This document shows, one piece after another, positions 25,561 through 36,329 of a DNA stretch of 64,000 nucleotides. Numbering within the stretch: the first letter of the stretch is position 1; each line of letters begins with the position of its first letter. Below the pieces are notes generated by a model. It saw only the letters and a program-made list of their open reading frames with translations. It searched no databases and was not told the origin of the DNA. The stretch is from Siphlonurus alternatus (Eukaryota; Arthropoda; Insecta; Ephemeroptera; Siphlonuridae), in the NCBI GenBank assembly GCA_949825025.1, contig OX463787.1, forward strand, positions 18,385,482-18,449,481. Reading direction: 5' to 3'. A program made the position numbers and the translations under genes.

Positions 25561-25682
25561 CTTGGGAAAAGATTGTCAATATACTGCAAATTCTTACCAA
25601 GTTCCTCATGCTTTTCTATTCTGCGTAACAGACAATAGCGTTTGTGAAGCCCAGAAGTGTAGAAATTGATTTTATTTAATCA

Positions 25683-25768
25683 ATTTATTTTATTTTATTT
25701 TATTTTATTTTATTTTATTTTATTTTATTTTATTTTATTTATTTTTTATTTTATTTATTTATTTATTT
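25683..25768. repeat. (TTTTA)n microsatellite
   Basis: About 85 bases of TTTTA units, with ATTT variants at the right end. Confidence 0.95.
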
Positions 25769-26399
25769 GTATTTTATAAAGACTTTCATTAATTTGCAGG
25801 CAAATTAAAGTACGAATGTCGTTATTGGCTTAATACATACAAATCAAGTTAAATAAGTATATAAATGGAAAATATTTATGAGTGTAATTTTATTTCAAGT
25901 AATAATTCTTTCCCGACACTAAAAAAATAAAATTTAGACCTTTTTACTGAAGAGTAAAAGCACAAATTTTCTTTAATTATCAAACTTTGAAGACTGAAAC
26001 AATCCAGTTCAACAATCAGCTTACTCATCGTTTTTAACAGAGAAACAATCCATGCTTGAAACTGCTCTCAATCTACAACGACCTACAATTAAGTCACCGT
26101 TCATTGTTAAATGAAGACATCAGTCGAGTTGTACAACTACAAGAAAGTTGAAAATGAATGAATTTAGAAAAGAATGACATTTTAAATTGGTACAACAGCA
26201 CCTGTAACAGCTTCATATTCCAGCATATGTAGAGGTGAAAAAAAAAACTCTAAGAGGTCTACATAACTGCAAGATGAAGATTTTGACAAGCTGTTTGAAT
26301 AACTGCGTACATAAGTCAAGACCTACACACAATAAGGACATCTAGTTCTTCAAAATCCACCTGACTTCTTGAAATGGGACTGCATGAAAAACAGTCTAA
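25769..26399. other. AT-rich DNA, no gene
   Basis: No gene recognised. Composition is slightly less AT-biased than the flanks between 26000 and 26300. Confidence 0.4.
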
Positions 26400-26575
26400 A
26401 GGTGCATTTCCACGGAGCAGAGAAAGCGAGAAATCGCGTGCCACAGCCAATCAGAGGCTCGGGATTTCCTTGCCCTGCGAGGAACGAATTTTTCACCAAC
26501 ATGGCCACCGTACGAGATTGATGCAAGTTTCTCGCCCCGCTAAGCCCCGCTCGACATCGCTCTATGGAAAAGCCT
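26400..26575. mobile_element. Probable GC-rich MITE
   Basis: The ends AGGTGCATTTCCACGGAGC and, inverted, AGGCTTTTCCATAGAGCG are related imperfect inverted repeats. The interior contains AAAGCGAGAAATCGCGTG and the related inverted CTCGCCCCGCTAAGCCCCGC. No clear target duplication. A 120-codon open frame runs across it and beyond, but has no recognisable domain. Confidence 0.45.
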
Positions 26576-26740
26576 CTATGATCGAGACTGGCAAGACACC
26601 TCCCGTCCTTATGACGCCAGTGCGAGACATCAGAGAGCTCACGCTGCGATCAAGTCCGTCACGCCTACGATGCTGCCATCGTGTGGCGGGAGCTGGCGGT
26701 GTACCATTGGTGCTCACTGGAGAATTTTTGAGGTAAGTTG
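26576..26740 (+). other. GC-rich patch ending in a consensus splice donor
   Basis: This patch, just after the probable MITE, ends TTTTTGAG/GTAAGTTG, a near-perfect 5' splice-site consensus on the plus strand. The upstream frame contains VAGAGGVPLVLTGEFLR but resembles no family I know, and there is no visible acceptor partner. It could be a non-coding first exon, a pseudo-exon or chance. Confidence 0.2.
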
Positions 26741-27399
26741 TCCAGCCAGACATGTGGACAATTAAGGGTTCTAATTGGGACATTTTGTTTCAGGTGGCCA
26801 CTGATTCTGGCTCGATAATTGACATGTTAAGTCTTGAAAAAAAAAACGTCTAAATTATTTTTTGTAATTTTTTAAAATTAAATTTTAATTTGACGAATAT
26901 ATTATTAAACGCCAATATTGAAATTAACTTGTTTTCATGCTTTATTTTGCCTGTAAATTCGTGGTTGTATCTGTAAACACCCTGTATTAAATAACGTATT
27001 TAGATATTGCAGGTCACTGCAGCATTTAAATTGTATATATATTAATTAATTTTTATAATTAAATCTTTCATGGGCTAAAAATATAATTCATAAAATATGT
27101 TGAATATTTTCATTTTAATTTACCATTAAATAATATTACTTTATATTTATATTAAGTCTTAAAACTTATCTGTATAAAATTTACACATCATTACTTATAA
27201 TTGATTCAATATAAATAATTTAAATAATGTATGTTTAAAAATAGTAAACACACAAATTGACAATACTTTTTTATTTATAAATTTTATTTAAAAATTATCC
27301 ATTATAGGCTTTAATAATTGATTATTTATTGGAACACCGTTTAAAATATGGTTCAATTAATTTAAAGTAGAAATCTAAAAACTTAAATTTCCATGGCCC
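26741..27399. other. AT-rich DNA, no gene
   Basis: Nothing recognised. Confidence 0.5.
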
Positions 27400-27600
27400 T
27401 GGATAAAACTTCCATTCCTCTGACGTTTCTCACCCAGCTAGCCTGCCTGCTAAGGAATCGATGCGATATATAGAGAGGGACAAGTGGAGGACAGGTTGAA
27501 GCTCACCTTGGGTGACAACCCTTAGGATGATAAGGAGTAAGGATACCGGAATACGAGATTACTAGGATAGGAGAGGCCTTGGGTTAATTTTGAAAAATGC
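27400..27600 (-). repeat. Dispersed repeat, inverted relative of 24947-25075
   Basis: GC-richer block whose minus strand shares ATCTCGTATTCC and CATCATCCTAAGGGTTGTCA-like phrases with 24947-25075. It extends further (GCAGGCAGGCTAGCTGGGTG). Nature unknown. Confidence 0.35.
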
Positions 27601-27879
27601 AGTTATCAGTATTTATTTTTTGTTTACAACGAGTGCTGTAATCTGGTGGAGAATCCATTAATTTTTTAAATTATTTCTTATCATCTTTCATTGAAATGAA
27701 TATCAGTATTTTGAAAATTTTCAATTAGTATTATGAATTTAAATGTTCCAATATAAAAAAAGACTATTAATTATTATTATAAACTATAATAAATTAATTT
27801 TAAACGCAAAGTTAAAATATGACAGCACAAACAAACGCAAACGTTAATTAATTATTGTATTATCATTTTAAAAAATTAA

Positions 27880-28210
27880 TTATCGGAAAAAAATCACATT
27901 TTTTTCGAAAAATATGTGCCTAAAAAGTCAACTTATTTTTGGAAAATTATAGTCTACAAATAAGTCACTTTTTTTAAAAAAAAATAGTCTATAAAAAAGT
28001 AACTTATTTTTTTTTAGAAAATGCAGCAAAACGGCGTTTCATAAGTGCCATTTAAAATTTTTTTAATTTTTATATTTTTTTACTTCAATTTTTGTGACAA
28101 TACGAAGAAAAGAATAAAATGCACTAAAAATATGTCAAAAAGTCACTAAATGTCATGTTTTGCCAAAATTGTCTAAAAATCCAAAAATAGTCTGAATAGT
28201 CTTTTTTTAT
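27880..28210. repeat. Diverged short tandem repeats
   Basis: Loose repeats of phrases such as AAGTCAACTTATTTTTGGAA, ATAGTCTACAAATAAGTCAC and ATAGTCTATAAAAAAGTAAC with a period of about 50 bases. Highly diverged. No gene. Confidence 0.45.
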
Positions 28211-29133
28211 ATAGGCTCATTTTAATCCACTTCCGGATATCAGTGGACATCCTAATTGACAACAAAATAGTGCTCATGTGCACAAAAGCAAAATGACTTT
28301 TTTCCGCGCTTTAATTATAGTATAAAAAATATAACGCTAACGACTTCTATAAATTAATTTAATAGATATAAATAAATAAATCACAAGAACATTAAAGAAC
28401 GTTAAAAATATTACGTAATAGTTATTTGTTTAAAAAATATCAAGTAATTTTTAGCCAATTTGAAAGAATTTTGACAATCTCTTATGGAGAGCATGATAGG
28501 TGATCTATTTTTAGTATTTATAAATAAATAATTTATATAAATTTATTAATTTCTATTTTTGTATCTACAAAATGTACGGCTTTTGATGCGGTTTTTCCTG
28601 TTTAACAAACGAATACATTATAATCATTATATAATTATATACACAATTTTTTCTTCTATTTATGCAAAAGCACACCATTAATCTTTAATACTCTATTAGC
28701 AATATATAATTTTAGCAATACTGTAAAGTGTTTTAAAGTAAAAGGCATTACTTGCATGTATTTTTAACTTTACGATATTTTTCGATCGAATAGAAAATTA
28801 TAGTTTGTAATGATGATATAAAAAAATTAAAGAGCAAATTTTTTCTTTTGAATTTATTTAATTAAACATAAAAAATCTCCGCCAAGTCCATATAATACAA
28901 GAATATTCCAATCATTCTACAAGATTGTTTAATCTCGGAAACTGTAACAGCTGCAGCGTTAATTCAAAAAATACAGTTTAATAACAAATAAAAATTTGTT
29001 TGACTCATCAAAGTATCCTGAGAATTAAATTTCACATTAAAGCTCAAAATCTCATTGAAACCGATGAAAAAAAAACTTAATATTAAATCGAATTTCAGAT
29101 ATTTAACTAATATTGGCACTATAATATATATAT
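28211..29133. other. AT-rich DNA, no gene
   Basis: Nothing recognised before the SINE. Confidence 0.5.
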
Positions 29134-29495
29134 GTGTGGCGCAGTGCGCTTGACCGGGTCTCGTCAGATCACCGAAGTCAAGCAACGCCACGCGTGGTTA
29201 GTAGTTGGATGGGTGACCATTTTCAACAAAAACCACGTTTCCCACCCAGGGGTAAAACGTTGCGCTTTTCCACCATGTGGTTCCCCTGGCTTTGGACCAT
29301 TGCACTTCCGGTTCATTGACAAAAGCTGTAGCGTCCATCCTGGCTGAGGTTTCCACGTTTCCCTCAGCCGCAGGCAAATGCCGGGATGGATTTGCAAGGC
29401 CGTGGCCGCCCCCGTTCCAGAAGAGCCCGCGAAACGCTCAAGTTAGGGTTTCGGAAGGTTCGGGGTTTCAAAGTAGTATGTAATTAGTAAATAAA
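29134..29495 (+). mobile_element. 5S-rRNA-derived SINE (SINE3-type), best copy
   Basis: The first 85 bases are a 5S rRNA head: GGGTCTCGTCAGATCACCGA, then AAGTCAAGCAACGCC (box A region), then TTAGTAGTTGGATGGGTGAC (box C region). These are the RNA polymerase III type 1 internal promoter elements. After about 29218 the 5S match stops and a unique body follows (CCACCATGTGGTTCCCCTGG, TTTGGACCATTGCACTTCCG, GAGGTTTCCACGTTTCCCTC), ending with GCGAAACGCTCAAGTTAGGG and GGTTCGGGGTTTCAAAGTAG. It is therefore a retroposon, not a 5S gene. Five other partial or diverged copies are in the window. Its mobilising LINE is not identified; its tail does not resemble the local non-LTR tails. Confidence 0.88.
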
Positions 29496-31662
29496 AGTAC
29501 CCAATAGGGTTTGATTAAAAATTAAAAAAAAATATATATATATATTAAAAAAGAGTTAATTACTTATAGAACTGCATATATCAGTGCAATAGTATTAAGA
29601 GTTATGTTTGAATTCTTATTTGGCTAACACTAACGTCCAACCTCGCCTCTTTACTAGTGAAAAAAACAACCATACAGCAAAATGTTATCTTTTTCGTTCT
29701 GAAATATTAACTAAATTAAAGTTACTAAAACTGCCAGGGTTTCACAATATTGTCACTACATAGACAAATGCTTGTAGATTGTAGCTTTAATTAGTATCGT
29801 CATTTTACTTTTTGTATAGAATTTTAACTTCAATTCATAAACTATTGTTTATTTTATTTATATAATGAATTAAATGCAGGATTTAATAACTTAATTATAT
29901 TAAATAATTAAATCTTAATTAATTATTTTTTTTGTAATTATATTATAGCAATAATGACACTGCATTCCAATCTTATCCCACTGCAAAGTGAATGTCCTCC
30001 GATTTATAACTCTAAATTGTCGATAATTATATACGCAAATATTATTTTGTTACGATCATTTTATTATGCCTCATCTATATATAATCAATCTAAAAATACG
30101 ATTCTTTCAAGACATTAATATATATTTTATAAAAATTCTTACAAGAAAATTTCGTATCCGTATAACAAACAAATGAAATATATTAGAAAATTTCATGCAA
30201 TATATAATAAGAAAATTTGTATCGTGTCTATACCAAATTTGAACAGTTATATTAAACTTAATTATACATCTTTTATACACATGGTGAGTCTAATATTTTG
30301 TTTAATGAAGCAATTGGCAATTCATTACCTTCCGCTAATGTATTATACAATATCCTAAATATTTTTAATATTCATATTTCATATAAAGTCTGTTGTTTCG
30401 TGTATCTCTGCTATGAAGCCAATTTATTTTTTTTTCTCCCTCTGCTCAAGCTGAAAGCTCATAGAGACCAATACGTTTACAAATTGTGACGTTCGAAAAA
30501 GGATTTATGTATTCTATAATGATGAATAATAAATAACATAATAACTTTATTATAAAAATGGTACCATTATTGCTTAAATGAGGACGCTATTTAACTTAAC
30601 CCTAAATAACTTATTTCTATAAGACAAGTTATTTTAGGGTTGCAAATCCTGTTACGTGATAAACAGAATTATAATTTGTGAAGCTGAAAATAACTTCACA
30701 ATTAAACGCCACTTTTTTTTCAAATTAATTTTAAATATGCGTGTACGTGATTTATAACTCAAATTATAAATAATGAACGAAAGTTTATTGGTGTTTTCAA
30801 AGTAGATTGAATGCTAGCTGATGTTAGCCTTTTGAAAGTATACGAATATGGGAGTTTTCATTCAGTCTGTAGTAGACATAATAATAATAGACATTTTTCT
30901 AAAAACGCAATTGAGTACTTACTATATAATTAGTAAGTACAGAACTGAGGTTTTAGAAAATATTCTATTAATTTAACAATTGCAAGTATCCCACACATAA
31001 TTTGTTTACCATATTTTATTTGGAGTCTTTTTAATTATACACCTTTGATAAAACGATTATAATCAATTTCGATATTAACGTCTATTAAATAAATAATAAT
31101 TGCAGAAACCTCAAAAATTTTTATGCAAAAATAGACAGAAGATATCAATATGTTTGTTAGTTTTTTTCCGATTTCAATTAGTAATTTAATATTATTTTTT
31201 GTTGCTTGATAAATAAATAAGATTTTATTATTTGTCTGAGATAATTTTAAATCCATCTTGATTACATTTTAGCGCAAAATCGATATATTAAATTATAAAT
31301 TAACGCCTTTTTATATAATTTTGATTAATTTTATAATTATTTAACAAAATTTCAACAGTAACTCACCCAGCGATTCACTTGATCAACATATGTAAGGTAA
31401 AATATTAAGCAAGACTTCTTGAACATTTAATATTTCAACATCTTTCATTTAATTTACAATAATATTGAATTTATTCGTCTATTTTTTTAAGAAAATTTCA
31501 AATTTATAAAATGACAGTGAAAAACTTCTTAAAAAAAGTATAATACCCCCGTGATGGATTTTCTTCCCATTTTCTTTAAAACGCCCAACGTTAATTAATA
31601 ATAATAATAATTATTAATTTGATTTTATTTTAATTTTATTTACTACAGTTTTAAAATAATCG
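29496..31662. other. AT-rich DNA, no gene; small hairpins
   Basis: No gene recognised. Two small hairpins stand out: AACCCTAAATAACTTA paired with AAGTTATTTTAGGGTT at 30598-30640, and GTACTTACT paired with AGTAAGTAC at 30914-30939. Neither has features of a terminator or known RNA. Confidence 0.45.
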
Positions 31663-31730
31663 GATTCCCGGACAACTCGGAGCAGGGGCAACTGGGAGCC
31701 GGACGGCTCGGAGCCAAACGTGTTTGCTAA

Positions 31731-31895
31731 GACAACTCGGAGCGCGGACAACTCGGAGCGCGGACAACTCGGAGCACGGACAACTCGGAGCGCGGACATC
31801 CTGGAGCCATGGCAGGACAACTCGGAGCGCGGACAACTCGGAGCGCGGACAACTCGAAGCGCGGACAACTCGGAGCGCGGACAACTCGGAGCAAC
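31731..31895 (+). repeat. 16-bp direct repeat array, left arm
   Basis: About ten units of ACAACTCGGAGCGCGG with one variant block (ACATCCTGGAGCCATGGCAGG) in the middle. Confidence 0.92.
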
Positions 31896-31936
31896 GTATA
31901 ATATACATATTCGGATCAATTTCAGCTATTTTCATC

Positions 31937-31975
31937 GGTATCCGGAGAACTCCCGCTCCGAGTTGTCCGGGAATC
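31937..31975 (-). mobile_element. 39-bp miniature insert made of the two foldback ends
   Basis: The insert starts GGTATCCGGAGAACTC and ends CGAGTTGTCCGGGAATC, exactly the two outer ends of the foldback element joined with almost nothing between. It is flanked by the perfect 9-base repeat ATTTTCATC (31928-31936 and 31976-31984). The opposite arm of the foldback element has the empty version with a single copy (32270-32278 on the minus strand). This is strong evidence for transposition of a minimal, ends-only copy. Confidence 0.85.
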
Positions 31976-32312
31976 ATTTTCATCATAATGTCATTATTAA
32001 TATTTCTCTGCATTCTTATATGCACATAAAATATTCTATAGCAACCATTTATAATTAATAATTATATTTTTCTACTTAATTTATCCACTTAATTATCCAC
32101 CTCATTCGTCGTTTTAAAGTTCCTTGTGTATCTAATATTTGAAATTAAATATTAATTTCAAATATTAATATTTGGCCGGCAGGTAAGGAAACGACACCTA
32201 TCTGATTGAATATTTTATCAATCCGCATTATAAGCATAATGCGCAGAGAAATATTGATAATGACATTATGATGAAAATAGCTGAAATTGATCCGAATATG
32301 TATATTATACGT

Positions 32313-32495
32313 TGCTCCGAGTTGTCCGCGCTCCGAGTTGTCCGCGCTCCGAGTTGTCCTACCATGGCTCCGAGTTGTCCGTGCTCCGAGTTGTCCGTGC
32401 TCCGAGTTGTCCTGCCATGGCTCCAGGATGTCCGCGCTCCGAGTTGTCCGTGCTCCGGGTTGTCCGCGCTCCGAGTTGTCCACGCTCCGAGTTGT
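32313..32495 (-). repeat. 16-bp direct repeat array, right arm
   Basis: About eleven units of GCTCCGAGTTGTCCGC in inverted orientation to the left array, with two CCATG-type variants and one CAGGATG variant. Confidence 0.92.
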
Positions 32496-32598
32496 CCTAG
32501 CAAACACGTTTGGCTCCGAGCCGTCCGGCTCCCAGTTGCCCCCGCTCCGAGTTCTCCGGATACCCTAAAAGCCATACAAAATTTTTAAAACAATTTAA

Positions 32599-32662
32599 CG
32601 AGTAGGTTTTTTTATTAAGTTTTTAGTTTGTCTCTACATGGGAAAGATCTATGTTGAAAATT
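32599..32662 (+). repeat. Dispersed repeat shared with 7795-7862
   Basis: TTTTTAGTTTGTCTCTACAT then GGGAAAGATCTATGTTGAAA, matching the copy at 7795-7862 with few differences. Confidence 0.5.
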
Positions 32663-32674
32663 AAAATATTTTAC

Positions 32675-32899
32675 AATGAGATATTAGAATATGAAAATTT
32701 TAGTGGTTTAACCGAAAGAAGAGGTAAAAATATGGAACTGTGAATTTTTTCAGATTTTTCTGGGACCGGGAAGTATTTTTAAAAAATTATTGAAAGTCTA
32801 TTTTATGACGTCACGGGCGGCACTGCCCTATTCTTTTTCGTCAAGAGTGCCTCTTCTTTCAATTAAACCACTAAAATTTTCACATTCTAATATCTCATT
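32675..32899. mobile_element. MITE, related to family M1 (copy F)
   Basis: The ends AATGAGATATTAGAATATGA and TTCTAATATCTCATT are inverted repeats, extending through TTTTAGTGGTTTAA and its inverse. The internal phrase TTTTTTCAGATTTTTCTGGG with TTTTTAAAAAATTATTGAAAG matches the M1 family, so this is a relative with different ends. Confidence 0.7.
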
Positions 32900-33195
32900 A
32901 GTAAAACATTCGTAATTAATTAGTGTTAACCTTAATATTCTTGTTTAATATTCCATTATATATTTTAAGTCTTCTTCACAGAAGATACAAAAGTGTTACA
33001 ATGGTTGTTTTGAAATGTTTACACGAAAATTGTAGTTTCAATACTCCAATTGTTTTACTTCTCAATATCTGTGTTTCTCAAAGTCTATAGCAATTATCTT
33101 GGATATAATTTTAATTTATAAATTTATTTAGATGCAAAAATAATATGCATTTTCAATTATTACAAATATTTCTTCAAATTACGTAATTTTTTAAT
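32900..33195. other. AT-rich DNA, no gene
   Basis: Nothing recognised. Confidence 0.5.
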
Positions 33196-34250
33196 AATAA
33201 TAATAAAAATAAAGGGCACCCGGCTGTTCTTGACTCATGCTAAACACTGTGTGGGGAAAGTTCAGTACGCGACGTGTGGGACCGCGCCCTTGGGGCTCCA
33301 CCTGGGGGTTGTTTAATTACAGCCCTCAGTCCATAGCCACTAACCGGTTATGGAGCCTGAGCTCTCCCTGCTGCCGCGGAGCTCAGAGTACCTAGGCATC
33401 AAAATCTCGGCAATGCTGGGGACTCTCATAGTTTAACAGCAGACTATGGGAGGATAAATGCAACGGTCCCTAGCGCAATTGTCGGAGGTTGCGTGAAGGA
33501 ATCCCCAGATGGCCGGCGTGATCAGTTTGCCGGCTTCACCTAGGGGCGGGGAGGTCCGTGGGATCGGCCACCTTACCATCAGGGTGGTTTTGGTGGAGGT
33601 GGGTGCTCCACTCTGTGATTGGATGGTTATTGGTGCACCGGAGACCTGCAGAGTGGGAGCGGCAGGCTGACGGAACGGTGGCTTACTTAACGCAAGTCAG
33701 GAGCAGCCGTGTCAGCGTAGGGTGGGGTTTTTGTGGGTGGGGGGTGGGCGCGAGCGCTATGTGGTGTATTCACTGTGTGGGGGGAACTATGTTTCGTGTA
33801 TCGACCAGCCGGCCGGCTCAGGGAGATGTGGTGCCAATATATCGTAGTGGCCCGTGCAGTCAGGAAGTAGTCCTCTTGGTCTGACACTCGTATGACGAAT
33901 GCTCCTCATGGATATTTTCGGTGAGGCAGTAGTCTGAAGGTGAGGCTCTCCAAACGGGTGGGTGAAGCAAAGCTAATATCCGAACACAACAGTGAACGGC
34001 GCTCGCGGACGGGGATTGTGGGTCGGGGGAGAGGGTGCAAAGCTCGGTCGTGGTGGGGCTGATGGTCACTGCGGTGACACTATTCGTACGTCATGCTCGG
34101 GGTAATAGACCTGGGTCCTACGGGTGTGATTCCGTGGAGGCTGGGTCTCACCGTGGCCGAAAGTCTGGCACTCCAAATGGGCAATATTGGGGAAAAAACG
34201 AGGCACTGCTGGGTCTGCCCTATGACCAGGGCAATCCAGTAGTGTCTCAC
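33196..34250 (+). mobile_element. GC-rich block 1 bounded by (AAT)n, probable retroelement fragment
   Basis: This block is conspicuously GC-rich in an AT-rich setting. It begins right after an (AAT)n stretch with AAAGGGCACCCGGCTG and ends TCCAGTAGTGTCTCAC followed by A14 and (AAT)n. The second block at 34293 begins with the related AAAGGGCATCCAGCTA. The A-run then TAA-type tail and the repeated start suggest a non-LTR retrotransposon fragment or nonautonomous derivative. TAA tails are known for I-clade elements, but no RT or endonuclease motif is visible. Open frames here are a side effect of GC-rich composition. Confidence 0.45.
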
Positions 34251-34292
34251 AAAAAAAAAAAAAAATAATAATAATAATAAAAATAATAATAA
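34251..34292. repeat. A-run and (AAT)n tract
   Basis: A14 followed by AAT units, separating the two GC-rich blocks. Confidence 0.9.
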
Positions 34293-34738
34293 AGGGCATC
34301 CAGCTACGGGAAGGGCGTAGGCTCTTCTCTGGCTCGCGGTACGTGTCCCCCCGTGCTCAGGAAGGACATGCGGGTTGGGGGTTTCCTTGCAAGTGTGACC
34401 TCTGGCCCATAGCCTGTGGTTCTTGAACCACAGGGCGGCCAGGGCATTGGTTTGGGAAGCCCAAGATGCATCCCCACCTCTAAGTGCCCTGGTTAAAGGC
34501 ATTAAGCACCCCGAGTGCTCGCGGAAATGTGTCCCACCGCGCCTAGGAGAGGACCTGCCCGAAAGGCTGTGTGATGGGCTATTTGCGGGTGTACCCGGGA
34601 AGCCCTCATTGCCCGCAGCTGAGTAGGAGACGCTGGATCGTAACATCACCAACAGGATCAGCGGGCGCCTTCATCTTGGCCCAATTGGGCCCGGTGCTGG
34701 CGCTTAAACACCCCAACTAAGTTGGGATTTAAAAACAC
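34293..34738 (+). mobile_element. GC-rich block 2 bounded by (AAT)n
   Basis: It starts AAAGGGCATCCAGCTACGGG, similar to block 1, and ends CCCCAACTAAGTTGGGATTT followed by AAAACACAAATAATAATAA. This is a shorter or differently deleted member of the same kind of insert. No domain recognised. Confidence 0.45.
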
Positions 34739-34767
34739 AAATAATAATAATAATAATAATAATAATT
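34739..34767. repeat. (AAT)n tract
   Basis: About eight AAT units closing GC-rich block 2. Confidence 0.9.
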
Positions 34768-35318
34768 TTTTAATGGGTTAAAAATACATTTATTTTGCTT
34801 ACTATCAGAAAAAAAAGTTGCAATTTCAATAATAACCCCTGAACATTATGTAAAATATTCTTAACTTATCAAACGATGATATGTTTTAAAGATTATATTT
34901 CAATTAGTAACAAAAGAAAACAAAAATCTTAACTTTAAACTTCTTGGTTGAAGTAATTTCACGGATTTTGGATATTGTCTGTTTATATAATTCGTATCTA
35001 CGTCCTTGTACATCAAACCATGTTATATTTATTGTAAATATTTACAATTTAATTAAATTTCTGATTGTGTTATATATATTATATTTCAATTACTGAATAA
35101 TGTTTTTTAAAAATTGAAAATCAGTGGTGATCTCATATCAAGCTATTATCTTGATTTAACAAAAACTTTAAATTTACCACCGATAAGCAAATAATCCACG
35201 AATTTAAAATCGGATCTTACTTGTAAAAATTAATATCCATGTTTTTTTATTTATAGAAAATAATAGGGACTCTAATTTTTTCCACATTTTTGATGACATA
35301 GCAAAGTATTGTTTTCAT
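34768..35318. other. AT-rich DNA, no gene
   Basis: Nothing recognised. Confidence 0.5.
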
Positions 35319-36118
35319 TTTTTTTTTTTTTTTTTTTTTTTTTATTGTTTATTTATAATACAATAGCTTCCAGCCAGGATAAATCCCATTGGCCGGTTAG
35401 CAATACATCATAATATAGTTGTACATTATATATATTCAATTTTAATGATAATTAAAAGAAAAAAATTGAATTTTTAATATAATATTATGTTGTTTGAAAA
35501 ATTTCTTAGATTTACCAAACAAAACAATTTATAAGTTAATTATTTAAAATAATTGACATTATATTACTATCGTAAAGAAAAAAATGAAAATAAAAACAAA
35601 ATTAAAATATTTACACAGTTCCAAGATAAATTCCCTAAGGTTCTATTACAATCATTTCTATACTATTGTATTATATATTACACCTAAAATAGCAGAACAA
35701 AAGTAAAAGACAAAAACAAAAGAGCCATAGCCCTTCTAGGTCCATCTGAAACAAAAGGACTTTAGTATATTTTATACATTACAACAAAAACAACAAGCAA
35801 AACAAATTAAAAGAATCAGAAATTTATATATTGTAATATAAAATTAATCAAAATTGTAAATATCTTTCTATATTTTGATATCTAAAAATGAACACAACTA
35901 TCAAATTCATTGAAATGAAGTAAAACATTAATTTGTAAATTTAATTTACATTGTAAGAGCAAAAAATAAAAATCATATCTACTGCATTATATAAGTGCTC
36001 CAAAAAAAATAAAATTAAAACTATATCAAAAATATAATTATTCATTATCTATACATCAATTAGTGAATTGAAACAGAATCAAAGTCATAAACATGAGTTA
36101 AAAAGATTAATTGATTTC

Positions 36119-36175
36119 CTGAAACAAAAGAATTACTGAAACAAAAGAAATACTGAAACAAAAGAAAATCTGAAA
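36119..36175 (-). repeat. Short direct repeats in retrotransposon 3' UTR
   Basis: The phrase CTGAAACAAAAGAA recurs at intervals of about 18 to 20 bases, three to four times. Simple repeats in 3' untranslated regions are common among non-LTR elements. Confidence 0.7.
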
Positions 36176-36329
36176 CATAATTAGAGATATATTAGTTAAT
36201 TTATATTGTAGTGCATAACAAATATATATTAATTAAACACATTAAATATTAATTTATGTTTGAATTTATACATATATAATTACATGTAAAAAATACACCA
36301 AAGAAAAATTCGTAAGAAACCAAACATTT

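Larger units (their letters stand above)
31663..32564. mobile_element. Foldback-type element with 16-bp repeat arms
   Basis: The outer ends are inverted repeats: GATTCCCGGACAACTCGGAG on the left and, inverted, GGTATCCGGAGAACTCGGAG on the right. Each arm contains about ten direct copies of the 16-base unit ACAACTCGGAGCGCGG (right arm as the reverse complement), interrupted at the same kind of place by a CCATGGCAGG variant. The arms continue inward as a matching non-repetitive part (AACGTATAATATACATATTC, CGGATCAATTTCAGCTATTT) to an unpaired loop at about 32041-32204. Long inverted arms of short direct repeats are the hallmark of Drosophila Foldback elements, which make 9-base target duplications. 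Several long frames arise from the repeats because 16-base units rarely meet stops; they are not genes. Confidence 0.85.

Noticed and set aside
26374..26736. 120-codon plus-strand frame as a host gene
   Set aside because: It spans a probable MITE and shows no conserved motif; a competing minus-strand frame of similar quality overlaps it.
29134..29220. A functional 5S rRNA gene
   Set aside because: Only the internal-promoter part matches 5S rRNA. The 3' third of the gene and the T-run terminator are absent, and the segment continues into a body repeated elsewhere.
31614..32588. Several open frames of 60 to 124 codons on both strands with SELSALRVVRAPSC-type repeats
   Set aside because: They come from the 16-base repeat units of the foldback arms, which stay open in several frames on both strands at once. 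No initiation context or domain supports a protein.
34080..34652. 190-codon minus-strand frame
   Set aside because: It crosses the A-run and (AAT)n tract between the two GC-rich blocks and has no domain; long frames are expected in GC-rich DNA where stops are rare.
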